A DNA stretch of 15,691 bases from Nitrospira sp. (GTDB taxonomy: Bacteria; Nitrospirota; Thermodesulfovibrionia; Thermodesulfovibrionales; SM23-35), in assembly GCA_016873575.1 (NCBI GenBank), contig VGWY01000034.1:1-15691 (forward strand). The letters are read 5' to 3'. A model generated the notes under the pieces. The model searched no databases. It had not been told where the DNA came from and saw only the letters and a list, made by a program, of their open reading frames with translations. The translations under genes and the position numbers were made by a program. How positions within the stretch are numbered: position 1 is the first letter of the stretch; every line of letters starts with the position of its first letter. This document shows positions 7,510 through 13,722 of the stretch, piece by piece.

Positions 7510-7907
7510 TGGTACCTCCTATGTATGAGATTTCATTGTATGCACAAAAGACCGTTATCTGGAGTCTTGCATGGACTATCTTAATCATAATCCATTCAAA
7601 ATCGCAAGTGTTGTGGGTCGCTCAATACTATATCTTCTTTATACATGTTAAAATTATAGATACAACTTTTGAAGAACCAATGCTGACGTAGGATTGTCAT
7701 TGACCCGAAAATACCCCTCTTTGGAAAAGAGGGGATAGGGGAGATTTTATGGATAATAAATTGAAACATTTTTCTTAAAATCCCCCTTCATCCCCCTTTG
7801 CCAAAGGGGGAGTATATGTTATTCTCATGTTCCCTTGTGAGCCAAAGGTTCGTGTCATTCCTGCGAAAGTTGTATTATAAACAAATTAGGTTAACAGGAG
7901 GTATATA
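7510..7907. other. 398-bp divergent intergenic region between hpt and rubrerythrin
   Basis: The region separates divergent genes and must hold both promoters. Bases 7510-7700 show no gene and no clear sigma-70 pair that I would defend. Bases 7712-7813 hold a head-to-head palindromic repeat. At 7854-7869 GTCATTCCTGCGAAAG looks like a decayed half of the GTCATTCCCGC repeat family. A -10-like TATTAT lies in TTGTATTATAAACAA around 7870-7885, 25-35 nt before the rubrerythrin start; its TTGT/ACAA symmetry might mark an operator, but it does not match a PerR or Fur box closely. AGGAGG (7896-7901) serves the rubrerythrin ATG. Confidence 0.6.
7712..7813. repeat. C/G-rich palindromic repeat, head-to-head pair
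   Basis: The left hairpin is CCCCTCTTT (7714-7722) with AAAGAGGGG (7726-7734). The right hairpin is CCCCCTTT (7792-7799) with AAAGGGGG (7803-7810). Each has a 3-nt loop. The inner flanks GGGGAGATTTTA and TAAAATCCCCC are inverted relative to each other, so the whole is an inverted pair about 100 bp long with an A/T-rich core. The arms differ between copies while pairing is kept. The single copy at 9854-9898 is the same family. Confidence 0.8.
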
Positions 7908-8402
7908 ATGAGTAAAGTCGAAAAAGATTTACTGGAAGCCTTTGCAGGAGAGTCACAGGCAAACAGAAAATACCTTGCCTTTGCGAAAAAGGCAGAAGAA
8001 GAAGGCTATAAACAGGTTGCAAAATTATTCAGGGCAGCAGCAGAGGCAGAGACTGTTCATGCACTGAATCATCTCAGGGAACTGAAAGGGATAAAAAGCA
8101 CAAAAGAGAACCTTGAGGCTGCAATCAGTGGCGAAACCTATGAATTCCAGAACATGTATCCGCAGATGATAGAAAACGCCAAGACTGAAGGCCATCAAGG
8201 TGCTCTGAGAAGTTTCAATTTTGCAAATGAGGTTGAACAAATCCACGCATCTCTTTATAAAAAAGCCCTTGAAAATCTTGGCAAAAACAAAGAGGTTGAT
8301 TACTATGTGTGTCAGGTCTGCGGAAACACAGTCGAAGGGAATCCACCGGATAAGTGTCCCATATGTGGTGCATTGAAGAAGATGTTTAAGAAGGTTGGGT
8401 AG
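7908..8402 (+). CDS. rbr: Rubrerythrin
   Basis: This non-heme diiron peroxidase reduces hydrogen peroxide in the cytoplasm of anaerobes using electrons from NAD(P)H via rubredoxin-type carriers. It is 164 residues, in the short normal range. The N-terminal ferritin-like four-helix bundle supplies diiron ligands at Glu15 (AGES), Glu48 and His51 (AETVH), Glu76 (SGETYEF) and Glu110/His113 (NEVEQIH). The C-terminal rubredoxin-like domain has two zinc-ribbon-like pairs, CQVC (135-138) and CPIC (150-153), binding one FeCys4 iron. AGGAGG lies 6 nt before the ATG. The next plus-strand gene is an iron-sulfur-flavoprotein-like reductase, a plausible but unproven electron source. The paired hairpins at 8458-8528 follow the gene and the first may end its transcript. 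Confidence 0.95.
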   Translation: MSKVEKDLLEAFAGESQANRKYLAFAKKAEEEGYKQVAKLFRAAAEAETVHALNHLRELKGIKSTKENLEAAISGETYEFQNMYPQMIENAKTEGHQGALRSFNFANEVEQIHASLYKKALENLGKNKEVDYYVCQVCGNTVEGNPPDKCPICGALKKMFKKVG

Positions 8403-8457
8403 TGTATTATAATTATGATAAACATTGCCATTTAAAAGCGTAAAATTTATATTCCAT

Positions 8458-8528
8458 GTCATTCCCGCTTGTCGGGAATCTATCTTAATTTTCTTTAAAA
8501 GAAGGATTCTGGACAAGCCAGAATGACG
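8458..8528. repeat. Inverted pair of GTCATTCCCGC-type hairpins
   Basis: The left hairpin is ATTCCCG (8461-8467) with CGGGAAT (8473-8479). The right one is ATTCTGG (8506-8512) with CCAGAAT (8518-8524). Both have a 5-nt loop, CTTGT and ACAAG, which are reverse complements. The ends are GTCATTC (8458) and GAATGAC (to 8527). The two copies are an inverted pair that differ at two arm positions on each side, with pairing preserved. The left hairpin is followed by a T-rich stretch and could end rubrerythrin transcription. The ATG at 8523, in frame with the next gene, lies inside the right hairpin arm. Confidence 0.8.
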
Positions 8529-8552
8529 AAGAAGAATGAACAGAATGATAAC

Positions 8553-9143
8553 ATGAAAACAATTGCATTCCTTGGAAGTCCGAGGCAGGACGGGAACACA
8601 GAGATTCTCCTCAAGGAAGCAATAAAGGGCATAGAGGGTTCAGGGTCAAGTGTTCAGACCTTTCCCCTGAACAATATGAATATTATGCCTTGCCAGAACT
8701 GCGGTGGATGCGATGAGACAGGTGTATGTGTCTATGAAGATGACATGACTCAAATCTATGACGCGATACGGACGGCTGATAGAATTATCCTCGCCTCACC
8801 AATCTTTTTCTTCAGCGTCAGTGCACAGTTAAAGATCATGATTGACAGATGCCAGTGTTTCTGGTGCGGTAAATACCTTCTCAAAAATCCGATTCCAGAG
8901 GGTCCCTATAAAAGAAAAGGGCTCCTGTTGCTTGTTGCCGGAATGAAAGAAAAAATTGGTTTAGCTGGCATAGAATGTGCGGAGAAAACTGCAAAGGCTT
9001 TTTTCAGGACGATCAGCGTACCTGAACATAAAACATTAGGCTATACCGAAGTAGATGCAAAGGGTGCAATCCTCCAGCACCCTACAGCTTTAAAAGAGGC
9101 ATACGAGGCAGGCCTACAACTCGTGGAGAAAGGAATTAGTTAA
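8553..9143 (+). CDS. Flavodoxin-fold NADPH-dependent FMN reductase / iron-sulfur flavoprotein-like
   Basis: The fold opens with MKTIAFLGSPRQDGNTEIL, where GSPRQDGNT (residues 8-16) is the FMN phosphate loop. ASPIFFFSVSAQLKIMIDR (81-99) is the second FMN-binding segment of this family. Between them is a compact cysteine cluster, Cys47-x2-Cys50-x2-Cys53-x5-Cys59, the spacing used by Isf-type iron-sulfur flavoproteins to bind a [4Fe-4S] cluster. Three more cysteines lie at DRCQCFWCG (100, 102, 105). Such proteins move electrons between ferredoxin or NAD(P)H and small acceptors, including peroxide or quinone. I start it at 8553 (196 residues): the longer start at 8523 adds ten hydrophilic residues encoded by the hairpin repeat and spacer, while the family begins at MKTIAF. 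The ribosome binding site is weak for both. It is 150 bp after rubrerythrin on the same strand, and its stop overlaps that of the convergent acyltransferase. Confidence 0.88.
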   Translation: MKTIAFLGSPRQDGNTEILLKEAIKGIEGSGSSVQTFPLNNMNIMPCQNCGGCDETGVCVYEDDMTQIYDAIRTADRIILASPIFFFSVSAQLKIMIDRCQCFWCGKYLLKNPIPEGPYKRKGLLLLVAGMKEKIGLAGIECAEKTAKAFFRTISVPEHKTLGYTEVDAKGAILQHPTALKEAYEAGLQLVEKGIS

Positions 9144-10093
9144 AGATTAACCCTCTTCCACCTTCTATGAATCCAGAGCCATTCAGAGGGGTGCTCTTGA
9201 ATATATTTTTCGATGAAACCCGAAAATCTTTTCGTGTCTTCAATTACCGCACTTTCCTTGTCATCAATATTCGATAACTGTACCGAGGGATATACCTTTA
9301 TCCTGTGCCCTCTGTCAGTTCTATGGATAAACACAGGCAGTGCTGCTGCGCCTGTTTTCCTTGCGATGAGTGCAGGCATCTTTGTTGTCCATGCACCCCT
9401 GCCGAGGAAATCTATCACATATCCTTCATTGGGTACAACAGCCTGGTCCATAAGAATTCCTACACACTTACCTTTTCTCAATCTCTCTATAATTTCCCTG
9501 AGTGCCCCTTGCTTATAGATAACGCTATTACCATATCTCTGTCTTACCTTCTCCACTAATTTATTCAGATATGGATTATTTATCGGCCTTGCTACACCAG
9601 CAATCTCCGAGAACCTTACAGACGCAACAATTGCCAGGAGTTCCCAGTTTCCACAATGGCCTGTTAAAAATAAAATCCCCTTCCCTTTTGCCTGAGCCTG
9701 ATGAAAGGTTTCGATACCATCTACTTCCACAGAATGTATTATTTTTTCACCAAAGCCATAATAAACCTTAATAATTTCTACAAAAGACTTACCAAGATTC
9801 TTAAAACTTTCCCTTGCAATGTCTTCTGGCAAATAATGTATTGACGATTTATTAATCCCCCCACGCCCCCCTTTAGTAAAGGGGGGTAAGGGGGGATTTG
9901 ACTCCTGACTTTTAAACAATGACGCTTCAATATTCTCTATGGCAATCCTTCTCCTGCTTCCCCATACATGAAAAAGCAAAAGGCCGAGTAATTCCCCGAC
10001 CTTTATTGATAATCTTAATGGCAAGAGTGCCAACGGTATAGACAGCATAATAAACAGAACGAACTTAAAAAGCCATACCGCTCTACGAGTCAT
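9140..10093 (-). CDS. Lipid A biosynthesis acyltransferase (LpxL/HtrB family) with repeat-derived insert
   Basis: This inner-membrane enzyme adds a secondary acyl chain to Kdo-lipid A or a related lipid precursor. It has 317 residues. Residues 8-42 form the N-terminal hydrophobic anchor. The catalytic HX4E motif is GHCGNWE (His146, Glu151), followed by ARPINNPYLNKLV (168-180), VGILMDQ (211-217) and the C-terminal HPSEWLWIHRRWK (301-313). Between the family-typical ENIEASL and PEDIARESFKNLGKSFVE lies SNPPLPPFTKGGRGGINKS (65-83), encoded largely by a perfect palindromic repeat at 9854-9898. The frame is kept and downstream motifs are intact, so the enzyme is probably functional. It starts 9 bp after the LonB-like stop, so cotranscription is likely. 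Its first codons share about 20 nt with the repeat at 13606-13688. The stop overlaps the convergent flavoprotein stop at TTAA. Confidence 0.9.
   Translation of the reverse strand: MTRRAVWLFKFVLFIMLSIPLALLPLRLSIKVGELLGLLLFHVWGSRRRIAIENIEASLFKSQESNPPLPPFTKGGRGGINKSSIHYLPEDIARESFKNLGKSFVEIIKVYYGFGEKIIHSVEVDGIETFHQAQAKGKGILFLTGHCGNWELLAIVASVRFSEIAGVARPINNPYLNKLVEKVRQRYGNSVIYKQGALREIIERLRKGKCVGILMDQAVVPNEGYVIDFLGRGAWTTKMPALIARKTGAAALPVFIHRTDRGHRIKVYPSVQLSNIDDKESAVIEDTKRFSGFIEKYIQEHPSEWLWIHRRWKRVNL
9854..9898 (-). repeat. 45-bp perfect palindromic repeat inside the acyltransferase gene
   Basis: The outer stem is AATCCCCCC (9854-9862) with GGGGGGATT (9890-9898). The inner stem is CCCCCCTTT (9866-9874) with AAAGGGGGG (9878-9886). 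They are separated by a symmetric 3 x 3 internal loop (ACG / TAA), and the inner loop is AGT. The length of 45 bp equals 15 codons, so the insertion keeps frame. It is the same family as the pair at 7712-7813 and the least decayed copy in the window. Confidence 0.93.
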
Positions 10094-10102
10094 GGACCTT
10101 TT

Positions 10103-12532
10103 TCATTTATCCTTATCTTTTTCCTTTTTTTCTTCCTCTTTTTCCTCTTCCTTTTTCTTCTCCAGAGCCTCTGATATTTCCGTAAGGCGTTTTACAACAA
10201 GGTAATTAACAGTGCCTTCTATGTATGTTCCATCATCCCTGATCTCGCCGGCCTGCATACCCGTAATGATCTCCAACCCCTCATCTACTTTCTGGATTGG
10301 ATAGATAAAAAATTTTCCTTCCTTAACAGCTTCAATCACATCCCTCTTCAGCATCAGGTTTTTAACATTCCTCATTGGTATTATCACACCATGGCTCCCA
10401 TCAAGACCTGTTGACCTGCAAAGGTCAAAAAAGCCCTCAATCTTCTCGTTTATTCCACCAACAGGTTGAACCTCGCCACCCTGGTCCATCGAGCCTGTAA
10501 CGGCAATAGCCTGTTTTAAGGGAACATTTGCAATACTGCTTAAAAGTGCATAAAGCTCAGCACATGAAGCACTGTCACCTTCGACCACCTCGTATAACTG
10601 CTCGAATGTAATAGATGCAGAGAGACTGATTGGCTTTTTTGTTGCATATCTGCTACCAATGTAGTTCGTGATTATCAATATAGCCTTTTCATGTATCCTA
10701 CCACTCATCTTCGTTTCTCTCTCTATATTTACAACACCTGCCTTGCCTGTGTATGTCCGTGCAGTTATTCGTGATGGTTTTCCAAAACTGTAGTCGCCTA
10801 AGTCGAGAACAGCAAGACCATTAACCTGCCCTACTTTCTCTCCTTTTGTATCAACAATTATAGTTCCTTCTAAGATCATCTCCCTTAAACGTTCTTCGAT
10901 CCTGTTTGTTCTGAATATCCTCTCATCTATAGCTTTCTGGACATGCTCTTCACTAACAACGTTGCTATTTGCCCTTGATGCCCAGTAGCTTGCTTCTCTG
11001 ATGATATCTGCTATATCACCGAACTTTGTGGACAACTTATTTTGATGCTCGGCAAACCGTGAACCAACCTCAACTACCTTTGCAACACCTGTCCTGTCAA
11101 ATGGGAGGATTTTCTCTTCCTTGCACCTTGTAGCAATAAAAGAGGCATACCTGTGGATGTTCTCATCGGTTCTCTCCATCCTGTTATCAAAATCAGCCTT
11201 AACCTTAAACATCTCTCTATACTCCTCATCAAGGTTGTAAAGGAGATAATAGAGATATGGGTTCCCCACAAGTATAACCTTGACATCGAGGGGCATAGCC
11301 TCGGGCTTGAGGGTTGTTGTTGATATCAGCCTGTACTGTTCCCAGACATCCTCTATCTTTACCTCTTTATTTCTGATAGCTCGTTTCAATGCATCATAAG
11401 CAAAGATGTTTCTCAAAAGGTCGAGGGCATTGATTACAATATAACCGCCGTTTGCTTTGTGCAATGAGCCTCCCTTTATCATTGAAAAGTCTGTTATTGC
11501 AATCCCATATTGTATCTTATGCTCAATCCTTCCGAAAAGGTTGTAGTAGGTTGGATTACTTTCGAATATGCACGGTGCACCCTTGCAATCTTTGTTATTC
11601 ACGAGAACATTAACCTTGTATCTTCCGAATGTGGGTTCAGTCTTGGGTAGTTTCATAAATGGTAATGCAGGTGCCTGTTCTTCCTGTACCTTAAAATCAT
11701 CGAGATGTTCAAGAATATCATCTTTTGCATTTTCAAGATAGGTGATAATCTTCTCATATTCCTTATATTTGTTCTTCAGTTCATCAATGAGATGGCCTAC
11801 TGCAGATAGGGCTGCTTCCTTCTCAAGCCTTGCAAGTGCTTCTTTCACGGTCTTTTCACCTTCTCGCACTACACGCACGATGTCATTCAGTTTCTCTTGA
11901 AGCATTCTTCCTATCTCATCTATCTTCTTCCTTGTTTTTTCATCGAGTGCCTCATACTCTTCTTCGGTTAATGGTTCTCCTGTCTTCTTTACCGGTACAA
12001 TGATCAGTCCGCTCACTGACTTCCGAACCGAAAAGCCCTTTTCTTGAGCCTCTTCCTCGAGGCTGGCAAAAATGTCTTTCTGTTTTTTCTGCGCTTCCTC
12101 TATGATCCTGTTTTTCTGTTTCTCGTATTCCTTTGATTCAAAAACCTTTGGAATTTCATCCCTCAATATATTAACAAGCTCTTCCATATCCTTCTGAAAT
12201 ACGATTGCCTTGCCTGGATCAAGAGAGATAGCGAGCGGGATATCAGGATCCTGAACATTGTACACATAGCACCAGTCCTGAGGGACAGGTTCATTGAGGG
12301 CCTTCTCTGTCACAATTGATCGTACAGTAGCCATCTTTCCTGTGCCACTTTCCCCGAGAATGAATATATTAAATCCGGTACTATCGAAGCTCAGGCCAAA
12401 ATCAATAGCACCCAGAGCCCTCTCCTGCACTATTGTTCCAGCAAAGGCTGGCAGGTCATCAGTTGTCTTGAAGGTAAAGATTTCAGGGTCACACCGTTTG
12501 TAAAGTTTATCAAAAGTCAGTTTTCCAGGCAT
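10103..12532 (-). CDS. LonB-like ATP-dependent protease (AAA_32 / Lon S16 domain)
   Basis: This soluble AAA+ protease has 809 residues, the normal size for the COG1067 Lon-related family. Walker A is GESGTGKM (60-67). A long charged coiled-coil insert runs about 130-285, and the AAA+ core resumes with KANGGYIVINALDLL (359-373) in the Walker B position. The C-terminal S16 protease domain (about 560-760) carries the Ser-Lys dyad: Ser654 in EGDSASCAE and Lys697 in GGINEKIEG. Unlike classical LonA there is no N-terminal substrate-binding LAN domain; unlike archaeal LonB there is no transmembrane insert. The last 20 residues are almost only Lys, Glu and Asp, a probable disordered tail. GGAGGG lies 5 nt before the ATG. 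A candidate promoter lies at 12581-12609. The family takes part in protein quality control; specific substrates cannot be read from the sequence. Confidence 0.92.
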   Translation of the reverse strand: MPGKLTFDKLYKRCDPEIFTFKTTDDLPAFAGTIVQERALGAIDFGLSFDSTGFNIFILGESGTGKMATVRSIVTEKALNEPVPQDWCYVYNVQDPDIPLAISLDPGKAIVFQKDMEELVNILRDEIPKVFESKEYEKQKNRIIEEAQKKQKDIFASLEEEAQEKGFSVRKSVSGLIIVPVKKTGEPLTEEEYEALDEKTRKKIDEIGRMLQEKLNDIVRVVREGEKTVKEALARLEKEAALSAVGHLIDELKNKYKEYEKIITYLENAKDDILEHLDDFKVQEEQAPALPFMKLPKTEPTFGRYKVNVLVNNKDCKGAPCIFESNPTYYNLFGRIEHKIQYGIAITDFSMIKGGSLHKANGGYIVINALDLLRNIFAYDALKRAIRNKEVKIEDVWEQYRLISTTTLKPEAMPLDVKVILVGNPYLYYLLYNLDEEYREMFKVKADFDNRMERTDENIHRYASFIATRCKEEKILPFDRTGVAKVVEVGSRFAEHQNKLSTKFGDIADIIREASYWASRANSNVVSEEHVQKAIDERIFRTNRIEERLREMILEGTIIVDTKGEKVGQVNGLAVLDLGDYSFGKPSRITARTYTGKAGVVNIERETKMSGRIHEKAILIITNYIGSRYATKKPISLSASITFEQLYEVVEGDSASCAELYALLSSIANVPLKQAIAVTGSMDQGGEVQPVGGINEKIEGFFDLCRSTGLDGSHGVIIPMRNVKNLMLKRDVIEAVKEGKFFIYPIQKVDEGLEIITGMQAGEIRDDGTYIEGTVNYLVVKRLTEISEALEKKKEEEKEEEKKEKDKDK

Positions 12533-12580
12533 TTATTCCCTCCACTTTTAAGAAGTAATAACGAATGGATTGCGAGGTAT

Positions 12581-12609
12581 ATTTTAAAGAAACGAGTAAA
12601 GAGTTACAA
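12581..12609 (-). promoter_or_regulatory. Candidate sigma-70 promoter for the LonB-like gene
   Basis: On the minus strand TTGTAA (12609-12604) is followed after exactly 17 nt by TAAAAT (12586-12581). These match 4/6 and 5/6 of the -35 and -10 consensus. Transcription would start near 12574, giving a leader of about 42 nt before the ATG at 12532. No CIRCE-like heat-shock operator is seen. Confidence 0.4.
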
Positions 12610-12683
12610 GTAATAAGTGTAAGTAATAAGTGTAAACTGTAATAAGTGTAAACCCATCACTCATCACTCATCACTCATCACTT
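12608..12683. repeat. Two adjacent simple tandem arrays between xer and the LonB-like gene
   Basis: AAGTAATAAGTGT occurs at 12608-12620 and 12621-12633, followed by a degenerate third copy to about 12652. Then ATCACTC occurs three times (12656-12676) plus ATCACTT (12677-12683). The region also has weak outer symmetry, GTTACAAGT against ACTTGTTAC. The -35 of the candidate promoter touches the first copy. Confidence 0.8.
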
Positions 12684-12693
12684 GTTACTGTTT

Positions 12694-13578
12694 TTATGCC
12701 CGTGGATGGTACTTTGTATAAACCTTTTTGATCCTGTCGGCTGTTACTTTTGTATAAATCTGTGTTGTGGATATATCTGAGTGCCCCAGCATTTTTTGTA
12801 ATGATCTAAGGTCAGCTCCGCCCTCCAGCAGGTGTGTTGCAAAGGAGTGTCTCATAGTATGTGGCGAAAGATTCAATCCGTGTCTCTTTCCGAATGACTT
12901 TATCGTCTGCCAGAAACGTTGTCTTGTCATCGGTCCACCTCTCCGTGTAACAAAAAGATAAGGTGATCGCTTATTCTTCAAAATCTCTGGTCTTTGCTGA
13001 TATATATAGCTCTTTAACATCTCCATTGCCCTTGTATTGACAGGAACAACCCGTTCTTTTGACCCTTTTCCCAAAACCCTTAAAAACCCACCCTCAACAT
13101 TCATATCCTCCATTTTCAGGGATACCAGCTCACTCACGCGAAGGCCTGAGGAATAGAGGAGTTCAAACATTACGTAATCCCTTATGATAGTATTCTTCGA
13201 CAGGTCAAGGGATGGGTTACGTTCAAGTAATGACTTGACCTCAGATATGCTCAGTGACTTTGGAAGTCTCTCCCACTTCTTAGGCGCCTGCAGATTTTCT
13301 GACGGATCTTCCTTGATAATATTTTCGATCAGGAGATATTTACAGAATCCTTTGATTGAAGAGATAAACCTGCAGATGCTCGATATAGAGTATCCTTCAT
13401 CTCTGAGACGCTCCATAAAATCAACAATATCAGGTCTTGTGAATGAAGCAAGTTCTTTATCATTTTCTGATAAAAATTTCTGAAATTTTCTCAGGTCTAT
13501 TGCATATGATTCTATAGTATTTCTTGAGAGTCCTTTTTCTACTGAAAGATATGTAAGGAAATCCTTGAAGAGATCCAC
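12694..13578 (-). CDS. Site-specific tyrosine recombinase, XerC/XerD family
   Basis: This tyrosine recombinase resolves chromosome dimers at a dif-like site or acts on related sites in the cytoplasm. From the chosen GTG it has 294 residues. The N-terminal SAM-like domain opens with FLTYLSVEKGLSRNTIESY. All catalytic residues are present: Arg in SSGLRVSEL, Lys in the GKGSKER hairpin, His and Arg in SPHTMRHSFATH, His in LGHSDI and the nucleophile Tyr in TQIYTKV (Arg147, Lys171, His240, Arg243, His266, Tyr275). The frame continues upstream to a TTG at 13641 and an ATG at 13623, but those 21 extra residues are encoded mostly by the palindromic repeat at 13606-13688 and look unlike Xer proteins. 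GTG at 13578 gives a family-like N-terminus; AGAGAGG lies upstream at a rather long distance. The genomic context does not separate XerC from XerD. Confidence 0.9.
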   Translation of the reverse strand: MDLFKDFLTYLSVEKGLSRNTIESYAIDLRKFQKFLSENDKELASFTRPDIVDFMERLRDEGYSISSICRFISSIKGFCKYLLIENIIKEDPSENLQAPKKWERLPKSLSISEVKSLLERNPSLDLSKNTIIRDYVMFELLYSSGLRVSELVSLKMEDMNVEGGFLRVLGKGSKERVVPVNTRAMEMLKSYIYQQRPEILKNKRSPYLFVTRRGGPMTRQRFWQTIKSFGKRHGLNLSPHTMRHSFATHLLEGGADLRSLQKMLGHSDISTTQIYTKVTADRIKKVYTKYHPRA

Positions 13579-13605
13579 AAATATTTGGAAGTCCTCTCTA
13601 ATCCT

Positions 13606-13688
13606 GTCATTGCGAGGTCGCATCGACCGGAGCAATCTCAAAAAATGGGATTGCTCCGCTCTCTACGAGTCATAGACCTCGCAATGAC
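13606..13688. repeat. 83-bp MITE-like palindromic repeat, GTCATTGCGAGG type
   Basis: Perfect 14-bp terminal inverted repeats GTCATTGCGAGGTC (13606-13619) and GACCTCGCAATGAC (13675-13688) enclose a second inverted pair, GGAGCAATC (13629-13637) and GATTGCTCC (13649-13657). It lies between the cytochrome gene and xer, and the longest xer frame runs into it. No coding capacity is seen and no target duplication is obvious. Repeats of this sequence type are widespread in Nitrospirota and Desulfobacterota; that link is from general knowledge. Confidence 0.85.
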
Positions 13689-13722
13689 ATTTGAAGGCTT
13701 TTTTCGCTAAACTTTATTTAGA

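Noticed and set aside
7854..7885. PerR or Fur operator before rubrerythrin
   Set aside because: TTGTATTATAAACAA has partial symmetry but does not fit the TTATAATNATTATAA or Fur consensus well enough, and part of the area is a decayed repeat.
8025..8516. 163-codon minus-strand frame opposite rubrerythrin
   Set aside because: It is the antisense shadow of a certain gene. It is Cys/Phe/Leu-rich without a domain.
12608..12683. Possible CRISPR-like or dif-like array next to xer
   Set aside because: The units are short simple tandem repeats with no spacers. No 28-bp dif-like site with two 11-bp half-sites around a 6-bp centre is recognisable.
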